DNA of 64,000 nucleotides. Source: Xanthobacteraceae bacterium. Lineage in GTDB: Bacteria > Pseudomonadota > Alphaproteobacteria > Rhizobiales > Xanthobacteraceae. The translations under genes and the position numbers were made by a program. The notes beneath the pieces are model-generated. The model made no database searches. It was not told where the DNA came from and saw only the letters and a program-made list of their open reading frames with translations. The stretch lies in assembly GCA_030041005.1 (NCBI GenBank), contig JASHOR010000032.1, positions 1-64,000 on the forward strand, read 5' to 3'. Shown piece after piece: positions 36,319 to 44,945 of the stretch; positions within the stretch are counted from its first letter, which is position 1, and each line of letters starts with the position of its first letter.

Positions 36319-38675
36319 CGAATCTCCTTGTCCGCCATGGCGGGGTTCTTCATGGTCCGACCGCGCCCGGCGATCGCAGCAAGAGCGTAGCCCAGCTTGC
36401 TGACCGGCTGCGCACTCTTGCTCAGAACCAGGACGGTGCGTTCAGCCAGAAAAGTACGCTCGCCATCCGTCAATTCCTTGGCTGTAAGCACCACAATGGG
36501 AAGATCGATGTATTCCGAATTTTGGCGCACGCGCTCAAGGAACTCGAAGCCGTCCATCTTCGGCATCATCAGATCCAACAGCACCAACGCCGGCTGCCGA
36601 TTGGCGGCGAGCCAGTCGAGCGCCGCTTTCCCGTCGCCCACCGCAACCGCACGCATTCCCACGCCCTCGATCGTCGCCCTGACCATCGCGCGTACATCGG
36701 CATCATCGTCGACGACGAGAACCACGCCGTCCCGCTTGCTGCTGGCGAATCTCTGGATAAGCGCGATGAGCCGGTTACGATCGATCGGTTTGGTCATGTA
36801 CTCGGACGCGCCCAGCGAAAAGCCCAAATTACGGTGATCGACGATGGTCAGCATGATCACTGGAATATTCGCAAGCTGTGGCTCGGACTTCATGATGCCA
36901 AGAACCGACCAGCCGTCCAACTTCGGCATCATTACATCGAGGGTGACAATATCAGGCGGGCTGGTCCGCATGACGTTCAACGCCTCAATGCCGTCGTTGG
37001 CGTGCCTGATCCGGTAGCCCTCCTTGCCCAGAGTGGCGGCGAGCACATCGTGAACAACCGGATCGTCATCGACCACGAGAACATCGAAGACTCCGTCCGA
37101 CGGCTCGGGGACGATGATCGACCGATCGGCATCCACATCGGGAGCTTCATCCGCGAACACTTTGGTCGCACGATCCGGGAGAAGAATGGTGAAGGTCGAG
37201 CCCTGACCGGGCGAGCTGGCTACGTCGATCGAGCCGCCCAGCATGGCGCAGAAGTGCCGGGTAATGGTCAGGCCAAGTCCAGTGCCGCCGAAATTGCGGG
37301 TAGTGGAGGAGTCCGCCTGCGTGAAGGCCTGAAACAACCGCCCCATTTGCTCTTCGGTCATCCCGATGCCGCTGTCGATGACCTGGAATTTGACCCAAGG
37401 GACACCGTCCCGCTGTTCGCGGGACAGCCACAGCGTCACGGTACCAGCCTTGGTAAACTTCGCGGCATTGCTGAGAAGGTTGATGATGCTCTGTTTGAGC
37501 TTCGTCAGGTCCGTTTGCAGCGACCCGATGTCCGGCGGGCACTCGATCACCAACCGGTTGCCGTTCTTCGTCATCATCGGCTCGACGATGGTCTTAACCT
37601 CGTCTACCAGTTGGCTGAGGAACACATGCTCAATATACACATCCATGCGGCCGGCCTCGATCTTCGATAGATCGAGGATGTCGTTAATCAGGCCGAGCAG
37701 ATGCTTGCCGGCCGCCTGAATCTTTTCCAGATCGGCCACGCTTGCCCTGTCGCCGCGGTCGGACGCGTCTTCCAGCAGAATTTCGCTGTAGCCGATGATG
37801 GCATTGAGCGGCGTGCGCAATTCGTGGCTCATGTTGGCGAGAAACGACGACTTGACCCGGCTCGCCGATTCAGCGGCCTCCTTGGCCTGCCGCAGCTCGA
37901 TCTCGGCACGGACCCGATCGTGAATGTCGACGAAGCTGGCTATGACCGCGTTCTCCCCGCGATAGTCGAATCCGACGCGGGACACCATCACATAGGCCTC
38001 GGCGCCGTCGGGCCGTTTGAATGCGAACTCCTTTCGCTCGCCGGCCGGAGAATCGACGATCTCGGCCAGCTCTCTGCCCTTTTCGCTATCGTCGAAGATC
38101 GACGCGAGCGGCTTGCCCAGCAACACGTCAGCCTCCTTGCCGACGATTTCGCAGAAGCTCGGATTGAGATGCAGTATGCTCTGGTCTCTTTCATCGACGA
38201 TGATCAAGCCGACGGGCGCAGCGGCATCGATGGCGCGAAAGCGCTCCTCGTCCTCGCGCAACTGCTTCTCGGCCTTCTTCCGCTTGGTGATGTCGGTGTA
38301 GATGGCAATGAAGCCACCGCCGGGAACGGGATCGCGCCTCACTTCCAGGACCGTTCCGTCCGGGCGCACGCGCTCGAACGAATGGGAACGATCGAGCAGC
38401 GCGAGGCGCTTTTTCAATTCCTGTTCGATATCGGCCTTGCCGAATTCGCCGCGCGCGCCGAGGTAGCGGATATAATCCGAAAACGTCCGGTCGGTGCCGA
38501 GGAACTCATCCGGCATTTCCAGATATTGGCGAAACAATGCGTTCCAGGTGACGAGCTTGTGGTCGGCGTCGTACATGGCAACGCCTTGCGCCATGTTTTC
38601 CAATGTCGCACGCAACAATGCTGCTTCTCTGCCGGCGCCGGCTCCGTCTTTCGGCTTCGCTTTGTTATCGGTCAT
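36315..38675 (-). CDS. Hybrid histidine kinase (PAS-PAS-HisKA-HATPase-REC-REC)
   Basis: The 786-residue protein has two PAS domains (about 20-130 and 145-262), the dimerisation/phospho-acceptor helix with MSHELRTPLNAIIGY (His near 283), and an HATPase domain with GIGMTEEQMGRL and GTGLGLTITRHF. Two receiver domains follow (VVDDDPVVHD near 533 and VVDDDADVRA near 651, each with an LDxMMPKxDG aspartate). There is no transmembrane helix, so the signal is intracellular. Lacking its own output domain, it likely signals through the adjacent response regulator and the partner-switching proteins encoded upstream. Confidence 0.92.
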   Translation of the reverse strand: MTDNKAKPKDGAGAGREAALLRATLENMAQGVAMYDADHKLVTWNALFRQYLEMPDEFLGTDRTFSDYIRYLGARGEFGKADIEQELKKRLALLDRSHSFERVRPDGTVLEVRRDPVPGGGFIAIYTDITKRKKAEKQLREDEERFRAIDAAAPVGLIIVDERDQSILHLNPSFCEIVGKEADVLLGKPLASIFDDSEKGRELAEIVDSPAGERKEFAFKRPDGAEAYVMVSRVGFDYRGENAVIASFVDIHDRVRAEIELRQAKEAAESASRVKSSFLANMSHELRTPLNAIIGYSEILLEDASDRGDRASVADLEKIQAAGKHLLGLINDILDLSKIEAGRMDVYIEHVFLSQLVDEVKTIVEPMMTKNGNRLVIECPPDIGSLQTDLTKLKQSIINLLSNAAKFTKAGTVTLWLSREQRDGVPWVKFQVIDSGIGMTEEQMGRLFQAFTQADSSTTRNFGGTGLGLTITRHFCAMLGGSIDVASSPGQGSTFTILLPDRATKVFADEAPDVDADRSIIVPEPSDGVFDVLVVDDDPVVHDVLAATLGKEGYRIRHANDGIEALNVMRTSPPDIVTLDVMMPKLDGWSVLGIMKSEPQLANIPVIMLTIVDHRNLGFSLGASEYMTKPIDRNRLIALIQRFASSKRDGVVLVVDDDADVRAMVRATIEGVGMRAVAVGDGKAALDWLAANRQPALVLLDLMMPKMDGFEFLERVRQNSEYIDLPIVVLTAKELTDGERTFLAERTVLVLSKSAQPVSKLGYALAAIAGRGRTMKNPAMADKEIR

Positions 38676-38723
38676 GCAGACCTCGCCCGTGACCTGCCCG
38701 GATCGGCCACCATGTCACCTGCT

Positions 38724-39062
38724 TCAGCCAGCAAGGGCCGCGATCGCCTCGGCCCGGGCGGAATGGATACTGAACATCGCGGTAAGCCCGGTGATGTCGA
38801 GCACTTCGCGTACCGGTTCCTGTACGCTGCACAGCGCGAACGAGCCGCCCGCCGCCTTGACCTTCTTGACCAGTACCAGCACGGCTCGTAAGCCCGCGCT
38901 GGTTACGAAGTCAACGCCGGCAAAATCAATCAACAGCTTCGGGCTCGGGCTTGCAATCAGGCCGCCGACCTTCTCGGCGAATGCCGCGCTGGCGCCGCTG
39001 TCAAGCCGCCCCTTCGCCGTGACCACGCAAGTGTCACCGATTCGCTCGTCATGAATTTCCAT
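38724..39062 (-). CDS. STAS-domain anti-sigma factor antagonist
   Basis: The 112-residue protein has a STAS fold with DFVTSAGLRAVL, in which the serine is the usual phosphorylation site of RsbV/SpoIIAA-like antagonists. ATG 39062 is preferred; the gene overlaps the RsbW-like kinase by 14 bases. The kinase would phosphorylate it and the SpoIIE-type phosphatase would reverse this, deciding whether the kinase or another target is bound. Confidence 0.88.
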   Translation of the reverse strand: MEIHDERIGDTCVVTAKGRLDSGASAAFAEKVGGLIASPSPKLLIDFAGVDFVTSAGLRAVLVLVKKVKAAGGSFALCSVQEPVREVLDITGLTAMFSIHSARAEAIAALAG

Positions 39063-39507
39063 CAATACGCGTCTCCGCACTCAATGTATTGTTCCTGCTG
39101 ATTGAAAACGTCGTGCAATTTTGGTCATTTCGCCTCGCATACTCAAGGGTAGTGCTCAATTTTCTGACGAGGTAAAGCCCCAGGCCGCCAATTGGACGGT
39201 CCGCGGGCGCGAGGTCAAGGGCCGGAACCGCGGCTTGGCGCGAGTCGAACGGTGGGCCGTCGTCGACGATCTGACCAGTCACCCGCTCCGGCTCGACGAC
39301 AACGGCAACTATTGCGGCGCCGCTGGCGCACGCACCGTGCGTTCCGAGGTTGGTCAGAATTTCGTCCAGAACCAACGCCGTGTGGTGAGCAGCGCGGGCG
39401 TCCACCCCTTGCGCGTCCAGAAACGCCATAACGCGATCGGTCAGTTCGGAGATCGCCGCGGGTGTCGCCAGCGTGGTGGCCTCGAATCGTGCCGCCAGGG
39501 CGCTCAT
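39049..39507 (-). CDS. RsbW-like anti-sigma factor / serine kinase
   Basis: The 152-residue GHKL ATPase has the N box LVLDEILTNLGTHG (E..TN), a G1 box QIVDDGPPFD and a G2 box GGLGLYLVRKL. Proteins of this size bind and phosphorylate STAS antagonists and may hold a sigma factor. No sigma factor gene is seen in the window, so the target is unknown. It overlaps the phosphatase gene by four bases upstream and the STAS gene by 14 downstream. Confidence 0.88.
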   Translation of the reverse strand: MSALAARFEATTLATPAAISELTDRVMAFLDAQGVDARAAHHTALVLDEILTNLGTHGACASGAAIVAVVVEPERVTGQIVDDGPPFDSRQAAVPALDLAPADRPIGGLGLYLVRKLSTTLEYARRNDQNCTTFSISRNNTLSAETRIDGNS

Positions 39508-40685
39508 GACGGTGGCCTTGATTCGAAAGACAAAAGAATTGCCGCCATGTCATCGAACGGCCGACGGCCGGACTCGAAGGCGCGGACATGGTCCGCCAAA
39601 CGCCTGAGCGGTTCGCGTTCCGCAGCCGCAAGACCGGCCAGAAACGCTTCGACCCGAGCCTCGCCGAAGAGTGAATCGCCGGGATCGTGCGCCTCGGTGA
39701 AGCCGTCGGTGACGATCAGTAGCCGGTCGTCGGGACCGAGATCGACGGTCTCCGCCCGATAGGTCGCGTTCTCCAAAAGCCCGAGCGGCGGGCCGCCGGC
39801 GCCGCTGAGGCGCCCGATCTTGCCGGCGCCGTTGCGGTGAAACGGAGGAATATGGCCGGCGCGCACATAGGCCAGGCGCGCGGTGGCGACATCGAGCGAT
39901 GCCAAAAGGAAAGTGACGAACATGCAACTTTGGTTGCCGTCGGCGAGCGCAGCATTGACGATACCGAGCGCTTGTTGCGGCGCACGGAACAAAGCCGCGG
40001 CGTCGGGCCGAGCCGTCAGCGCGCGCAGCATCGCATGTGTGCGCGCCATCATCAGTGCCGCGCCGGCACCCTTGTCCGAAACGTCGCCCAGCGCCAAAAT
40101 GATCATATCGTCGCCGACGCGAAAATAGTCGACCAGATCGCCGCCAACTTCCTTGGCCGGATCGAGCAGAACGTCGATCGACAACGCACGCCCGCATACC
40201 GTCCCCGCGAACCGCTGCGGCGCCAGCGCGAGCTGCAGCGTTCGCGCTTCGTTGAGCTCCAGTTGCTTGCGTCTAAGCTCGTCGCGCATAAGGTCGCTCA
40301 ACGCCTTATTCTCGATCGTGGCGAGGACGCGCGCCCGCAGCAGTGTCGGGTTGAACGGCTTGGTGATGAAGTCGGTGGCGCCAAGCTCGATGCAGCGCAC
40401 CACCGGCTCGATCTCCCCAAGCGCGGAGATGACGAGCACCGGAAGCTCGTTGATGCGGCCGTCCCGCTTGAGCGCTTCCAGCACGCCAAAGCCGTCAAGC
40501 TCCGGCATCATGATGTCGAGCAACAGCAAATCATACGATTTGGTCCCGATCGCCGCCAGCGCCTCGACGCCGTTCGACGCCTGGTCGATCGAAGTGAAGC
40601 CGAGTCGCGCCAACCGTCGCGCGAGCAGATCGCGGTTCTCGGCGACGTCATCGACGACGAGAATCTTTGCGTTCGAAACAGTCAT
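39504..40685 (-). CDS. Response-regulator receiver fused to PP2C/SpoIIE phosphatase
   Basis: The 393-residue protein has an N-terminal receiver domain (LVVDDVAENRDLLA; LLLDIMMPELDGFGVL with aspartate near 57), a short coiled linker (LRRKQLELNEARTLQLAL) and a SpoIIE-type PP2C domain with VGGDLVDYF, LALGDVSDKGAGAAL and LIVTDGFTEAHDPG as metal sites. It is the RsbU-like member that dephosphorylates STAS proteins when its receiver is phosphorylated. Confidence 0.92.
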   Translation of the reverse strand: MTVSNAKILVVDDVAENRDLLARRLARLGFTSIDQASNGVEALAAIGTKSYDLLLLDIMMPELDGFGVLEALKRDGRINELPVLVISALGEIEPVVRCIELGATDFITKPFNPTLLRARVLATIENKALSDLMRDELRRKQLELNEARTLQLALAPQRFAGTVCGRALSIDVLLDPAKEVGGDLVDYFRVGDDMIILALGDVSDKGAGAALMMARTHAMLRALTARPDAAALFRAPQQALGIVNAALADGNQSCMFVTFLLASLDVATARLAYVRAGHIPPFHRNGAGKIGRLSGAGGPPLGLLENATYRAETVDLGPDDRLLIVTDGFTEAHDPGDSLFGEARVEAFLAGLAAAEREPLRRLADHVRAFESGRRPFDDMAAILLSFESRPPS

Positions 40686-40927
40686 GCGGTCGATTCCGCG
40701 GCCGGCGATCCGACTTGTTGCTCTAGGGCGGCCTGCCCGGGATTAAGCAGGATCGCGCATCTGCGCGCAAGCCATATGACCCTTTCGAACAGCATGGTCA
40801 CGGCGAACAGCGCCTCCTGGGATTTCGCCGGCATGTTTGCATCCTCCCGCGGGACACGCCAACGCATGCGCTCCATCATTTCGTCGCGATGTCCGAGCAG
40901 CGAAATGATCAACTCGCGCTCACCCAA
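40682..40927 (-). CDS. Small uncharacterised protein, possibly 5'-disrupted
   Basis: The frame ends four bases inside the phosphatase gene start. The best available starts are TTG 40927 (81 residues) or ATG 40879 (65). The same frame stays open and protein-like up to 41044 (reading LRALLSELVGAAAALE among others) but has no ATG, GTG or TTG there. It is cut by the TAG in the terminal CTAG of the repeat at 41045. So the natural N-terminus may have been lost to that insertion. The product is helical with no recognised motif; its place in a partner-switching operon suggests a regulatory role. Confidence 0.45.
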   Translation of the reverse strand: MGERELIISLLGHRDEMMERMRWRVPREDANMPAKSQEALFAVTMLFERVIWLARRCAILLNPGQAALEQQVGSPAAESTA

Positions 40928-41044
40928 CTCTAGTGCTGCGGCAGCCCCGACAAGCTCGCTGAGCAGTGCGCGCAGCGATTCTACCGACGCGCGACCCGGT
41001 CGGAATGAGAATCGACCGCCGTTTATCGACCAATCCTCCGCTGA

Positions 41045-41209
41045 CTAGCGTGGCGGTTCAGAAGTCCGCATCATTCCTGGCGCAACCTCGTCATGCGGAT
41101 TTCTGAACCAAAGCCCCACCAGATCAATAAGTTGCAAGTGTCCGTCGATTCCGAAGTTCGCAAACGAGGGTGCCGCATAATGATGCGAACTTCGGAATCG
41201 GGACACTAG
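41045..41209. repeat. CTAG-bounded double-hairpin repeat, copy A (MITE-like)
   Basis: This 165-bp element starts with CTAGCGTGG and ends with GGGACACTAG. It contains two long hairpins: GGTTCAGAAGTCCGCAT pairs with ATGCGGATTTCTGAACC, and GATTCCGAAGTTCGCA pairs with TGCGAACTTCGGAATC. Copy B at 46163-46326 is the same sequence in the opposite orientation with about a dozen or so differences. No coding capacity. Ends and structure suggest a small non-autonomous mobile element. Confidence 0.82.
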
Positions 41210-41463
41210 ACCGATAATGATGGCGGTGACCGCGCTGGCACTCTGATTAACGATCCCGGCAAGAGTACCGAACGCCCCGGCCGTCCAGGGGCCCCGCCCC
41301 ATGCGTATCAAAATCCGCGAAGCCGACGTCCGACCAACGGAACGAGATGCAATCCGACAAAGTAGACGCCGCAGAAAAATGGCCCAAGACCAGTCAGGAA
41401 CGGCGCAATGTCTGGCATGATTTCGAGCTACGCCGCTGCGTCAGCCGCGCAGGCAATATCGCT
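41210..41463. other. Intergenic region between STAS gene and repeat copy A
   Basis: On the minus strand there are two tiny overlapping frames, 41418-41308 (36 codons, hydrophobic) and one starting at 41302 that runs into the repeat. Neither has convincing coding features. The region probably separates the promoter-proximal STAS gene from the rest of the operon. Confidence 0.4.
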
Positions 41464-41784
41464 TCAGCTTTGCGCGCTACCGTCACGTTCGACGACCAAA
41501 AGATCCGCGAGACCGGCCGTGGTTATCACTTCGGCAACGGCCGCGTTCGGGTTGAGCAGCACCAAACGCCCGCCGCGCCGACCAATCGCCTTGGCCGCTG
41601 AAACCAAGTGCCTGAGCCCGATCGAGGCGACAAAAGTTACGGCCGCCATGTCGATGATCAGAGCGTTTTTGCTGCCGGAGAGCGTCGCCAGCGGCAGCGC
41701 AACAACTTCCGCACCCGATATATCCAGTCGTCCGACCATCGTCACCGTGGCCGTCGACCCCGCATCATTGATCGCGATTTGCAT
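41464..41784 (-). CDS. STAS-domain anti-sigma factor antagonist, second copy
   Basis: The 106-residue STAS protein has TVTMVGRLDISGAEV at the start and VTFVASIGLRHLV with the phosphorylatable serine near residue 58. It is the first gene of the minus-strand signalling block. Having two STAS antagonists with one RsbW-like kinase would let two signals compete for that kinase. Sequence differs clearly from the STAS protein at 38.7 kb. Confidence 0.87.
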   Translation of the reverse strand: MQIAINDAGSTATVTMVGRLDISGAEVVALPLATLSGSKNALIIDMAAVTFVASIGLRHLVSAAKAIGRRGGRLVLLNPNAAVAEVITTAGLADLLVVERDGSAQS

Positions 41785-41990
41785 GGTCGCCCTCGGAACC
41801 GATGAAGACTAAAACAACTTTATATGACGGTCCGGTGACCGCGCCAATGTGCAGACCGTCGTCGGGCTGCCAGCCGGTGCGAGCGTTTTGCGCATCTGCG
41901 CGCCCCATTGCCCCGGTGATGGCGCAGGGCGGATCGTCGATGTATCGTCCCCGGCGCAGCAGCTATCAGGGACGCAGTGGCGCAAAAATA

Positions 41991-42956
41991 ATGCAGACGT
42001 ATCGTTTGGATGCCGGCCCCGACACGGTGCATTGGGGCTTTTTCGACGCCGCATTGAAACCGCTGGTCACGATCGAAACGGGCGATACTGTCGTGATATC
42101 GACCGTATCGGGCACGCCCGCGCAGATGCCGGACGCCGCTTCGCGGTTTCGTGTGCCCGAGGCACTGCCCGCGATTCACAGGAACGTGCCGCAGCGACTG
42201 AACGGTCCGCACATTTTGACCGGGCCGATCGCGGTGCGCGGCGCCAGGGCCGGGCAGGTACTCGAAGTTCGCATCAGGTCGATCGAGCTGCACTACGACT
42301 GGGGATACAACGTCATCCGGCTGCTCGCCGGCGCCTTGCCGGACGATTTCCAAACTGCGCGGATCATCCACATCCCGCTCGATCGGACGCGCATGATCGG
42401 CAAGCTGCCATGGGGACTGGAACTGTCGCTCAAACCGTTCTTCGGTATCATGGCAGTGGCACCGCCGCCGGCCTGGGGTCCGGTAGCCTCGCCGCCGCCG
42501 CGGCGCAACGGCGGCAACATGGACAACAAGGAGCTGGTCGCGGGCACCACGCTCTATTTGCCGATCCACGTCGACGGCGCCCTGTTCTCGGTCGGAGACG
42601 GCCACGCCGCCCAGGGTGACGGCGAGGTCTGCATAACCGCGATCGAGACCGGCCTCGTCGGGACGTTCGAGCTGCACGTGCGCACCGATATGGCGTTGGA
42701 ATGGCCGCTGGCCGAGACGCCGACGCACGTCATCACCATGGCATTCGATCCGGACCTCGACGATGCGGTCGTGATCGCGTTGCGTGACATGATCAAACTC
42801 ATCTGCGCACGCACCGGCATCTCGCGCGAGGATGCCTACACGCTGTGCAGCCTGGCAGCCGACCTGCGGGTCACACAAGTGGTCAATGGCGCCAAGGGCA
42901 TCCATGTCATGCTGGACAAGGTGCACCTGCGCAGCGCAGCCGGCGCGGCGCGATGA
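41991..42956 (+). CDS. Acetamidase/formamidase family protein
   Basis: The 321-residue enzyme has the FmdA/AmdA family pattern: LDAGPDTVHWGFF near the start, LNGPHILTGPIAVRGA near 70, GGNMDNKELVAGTTLYLPIH near 170, and DGHAAQGDGEVCITAIE near 205 with the metal-binding acids and histidines. It hydrolyses short amides to acid and ammonia, a possible follow-up to nitrile hydratase. ATG 41991 chosen because conservation begins there. It diverges from the STAS gene. Confidence 0.88.
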   Translation: MQTYRLDAGPDTVHWGFFDAALKPLVTIETGDTVVISTVSGTPAQMPDAASRFRVPEALPAIHRNVPQRLNGPHILTGPIAVRGARAGQVLEVRIRSIELHYDWGYNVIRLLAGALPDDFQTARIIHIPLDRTRMIGKLPWGLELSLKPFFGIMAVAPPPAWGPVASPPPRRNGGNMDNKELVAGTTLYLPIHVDGALFSVGDGHAAQGDGEVCITAIETGLVGTFELHVRTDMALEWPLAETPTHVITMAFDPDLDDAVVIALRDMIKLICARTGISREDAYTLCSLAADLRVTQVVNGAKGIHVMLDKVHLRSAAGAAR

Positions 42957-42965
42957 GCGTCGCGT

Positions 42966-43844
42966 TCAGTGCCCGCGGACAAGCGTGACGATGGCGGAAA
43001 AATCCATGCCGCTGTGCCCCTGTTGGACGAAGCTCTGGTAAATCTCCTCGGCGTGGGCGCCGAGCGCGGTTTGAACGCCGACCGACTGAGCCGCCTGCTG
43101 GGCGAGTTTCAAATCCTTCAACATCAACGCCGCGGTAAAGCCCGCCTTGTAGCCGTTATTGGCCGGGCTCGCCGGCACAGGCCCGGGCACGGGACAATAG
43201 CTGGTCAGCGACCAGCACTGGCCGGAAGAGGCCGAAGCCACGTCGAACAGCGCCTGGTGCGAAAGCCCGAGCTTTTCGCCGAGCACGAAGGCTTCGCTGA
43301 CTGCGATCATGGAGGCGCCGAGAATCAAATTGTTGCAGATTTTGGCTGCTTGTCCGTTGCCGCCATCGCCGCAATGAACGATGCGTTTGCCCATGAATTC
43401 GAGCACCGGTTTTCCGCGCGCGAAGACTTCCGGCGAACCGCCGACCATGAAGGTGAGCGTCGCCGCCTGCGCGCCGCCGACGCCGCCCGAAACCGGGGCG
43501 TCGAGCGATCCGATACCGCGCTCCGCTGCCAGAGCGTGCGCAACGCGCGCGCTCGCGACATCGATGGTCGAGCAATCGATGAACAGCGCGCCGCTCTTGG
43601 CGGCCGGCAGTACATCCTTCCAGACCGACAGCACCTGTTCGCTGCCCGGCAGCATTGTGATCACGACGTCGGCGTCCTCGACGGAACGCCGCGCGCTCGC
43701 CACGACCTGCACGCCATGTTCGGCGGAAGCCCAGCGCGACCCCGGCAAGACGTCAAAGCCGAGAACGCGCTCCCCCGCCCGCACCAGATTTGCGGCCATC
43801 GGCATGCCCATATTGCCAAGACCGATAAAGCCGATTGTCGCCAT
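42966..43844 (-). CDS. mmsB: 3-Hydroxyisobutyrate dehydrogenase
   Basis: The 292-residue enzyme has the NAD-binding GFIGLGNMGMPMA at residues 5-17, substrate-binding DAPVSGGVGGA near 117 and the catalytic lysine in GNGQAAKICNN near 166. It oxidises 3-hydroxyisobutyrate to methylmalonate semialdehyde in valine breakdown. It is the last gene of a run with the hydrolase and acyl-CoA dehydrogenase that make its substrate, which supports the assignment over other beta-hydroxyacid dehydrogenases. Confidence 0.9.
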   Translation of the reverse strand: MATIGFIGLGNMGMPMAANLVRAGERVLGFDVLPGSRWASAEHGVQVVASARRSVEDADVVITMLPGSEQVLSVWKDVLPAAKSGALFIDCSTIDVASARVAHALAAERGIGSLDAPVSGGVGGAQAATLTFMVGGSPEVFARGKPVLEFMGKRIVHCGDGGNGQAAKICNNLILGASMIAVSEAFVLGEKLGLSHQALFDVASASSGQCWSLTSYCPVPGPVPASPANNGYKAGFTAALMLKDLKLAQQAAQSVGVQTALGAHAEEIYQSFVQQGHSGMDFSAIVTLVRGH

Positions 43845-43856
43845 TTGCGTTTCCTC

Positions 43857-44945
43857 TCAATTGTCGAATTTCAGTTCGAACGAACCTCGCGGCCTGAAGT
43901 AACCGTTGACGATGTCAGGGGTGACATCCTCAAGCTTATCCGGCCGCCACACCGGACTGCGGTCCTTGTCGATGATGGCCGCTCGAATGCCTTCGACGAA
44001 ATCATGTTCGGCAATGCACGCGAGAGAAAGGCGGAAATCTTGCTCGAAGCTTTGCTCGACCGCGGTAAATGTTACCGCCGTGCGTATATTTCGCAACGTG
44101 ATCTTGAGCGCGGTGGGCGAGATTGCCTGCAAGGTCGCGAGCGCTGCCCGGGCACCCTCGACATTGCTGGCGCGCAGACGGCCAACGATCTCCTCGACTT
44201 CCTCAGCGCCGTAGCAGACATCGATCCATGGCCGCGCGGCCGGCAAAAAGCCTGCCGGCGGTGGAACCGCGATCCGATCGAGGCTTATGCGGACGCCCGG
44301 CGCCTCGCGACAATCGGCCAACAACGCCGGCAGATCGGTTATTCTTTCCGCTGGAATGTGAACGTCGGCAAGTCCGCAATAGATCGCGTCGGCGGCTCCG
44401 ATGCGGCACCCGGTCAGCGCCAGGTGGGTGCCTGCCTGCCCCGGCGCGCGCGCCAACAGGTAGCTGGCGCCGACATCGGGAAAATATCCGATGCCAGCCT
44501 CCGGCATGCCGATGGAGGAGCGTTCCGTCACCACGCGGTGCGCCGCGTGCGCCGACAGGCCGACACCGCCGCCCATGACCATTCCGTCCATCAGGGCAAT
44601 GACCGGCTTGCGATAGCGCGCGATCAGTACGTCGAGGCGATATTCGGTCGACCAGAATCGTTCCGGCAGCGAAAGGTCTCCCCGCCGGGTGGCGTCATAG
44701 AGCGCGCGCAGGTCCCCACCGGCGCAGAACCCGCGTTCGCCGGCGCCGTCGATCAGCACGACACCGACCTGCGCATCGTCTTCCCACGCGCGAAGGCGCG
44801 CCGTTATCGCCGCCGCCATGTCGAGCGTGAGGGCATTCAACGCCTGCGGCCGGTTCAGCGTGATCCGCCGCAAAGCGCCCAGTTCACGGACCAGAACATC
44901 GCCGCCCGCGACAATCCTCTCGGCCGTTTCGGCATGTGCGCTCAT
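43857..44945 (-). CDS. 3-Hydroxyisobutyryl-CoA hydrolase (crotonase fold)
   Basis: The 362-residue protein has the crotonase oxyanion region AGGDLRALYDATRRG, MGGGVGLSAHA and the catalytic SIGMPEAGIGYFPDVGASY; the length and motif order match HIBCH rather than enoyl-CoA hydratase. It releases 3-hydroxyisobutyrate from its CoA ester during valine catabolism. It overlaps the acyl-CoA dehydrogenase gene by four bases and precedes mmsB by 11 bases. Confidence 0.9.
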   Translation of the reverse strand: MSAHAETAERIVAGGDVLVRELGALRRITLNRPQALNALTLDMAAAITARLRAWEDDAQVGVVLIDGAGERGFCAGGDLRALYDATRRGDLSLPERFWSTEYRLDVLIARYRKPVIALMDGMVMGGGVGLSAHAAHRVVTERSSIGMPEAGIGYFPDVGASYLLARAPGQAGTHLALTGCRIGAADAIYCGLADVHIPAERITDLPALLADCREAPGVRISLDRIAVPPPAGFLPAARPWIDVCYGAEEVEEIVGRLRASNVEGARAALATLQAISPTALKITLRNIRTAVTFTAVEQSFEQDFRLSLACIAEHDFVEGIRAAIIDKDRSPVWRPDKLEDVTPDIVNGYFRPRGSFELKFDN

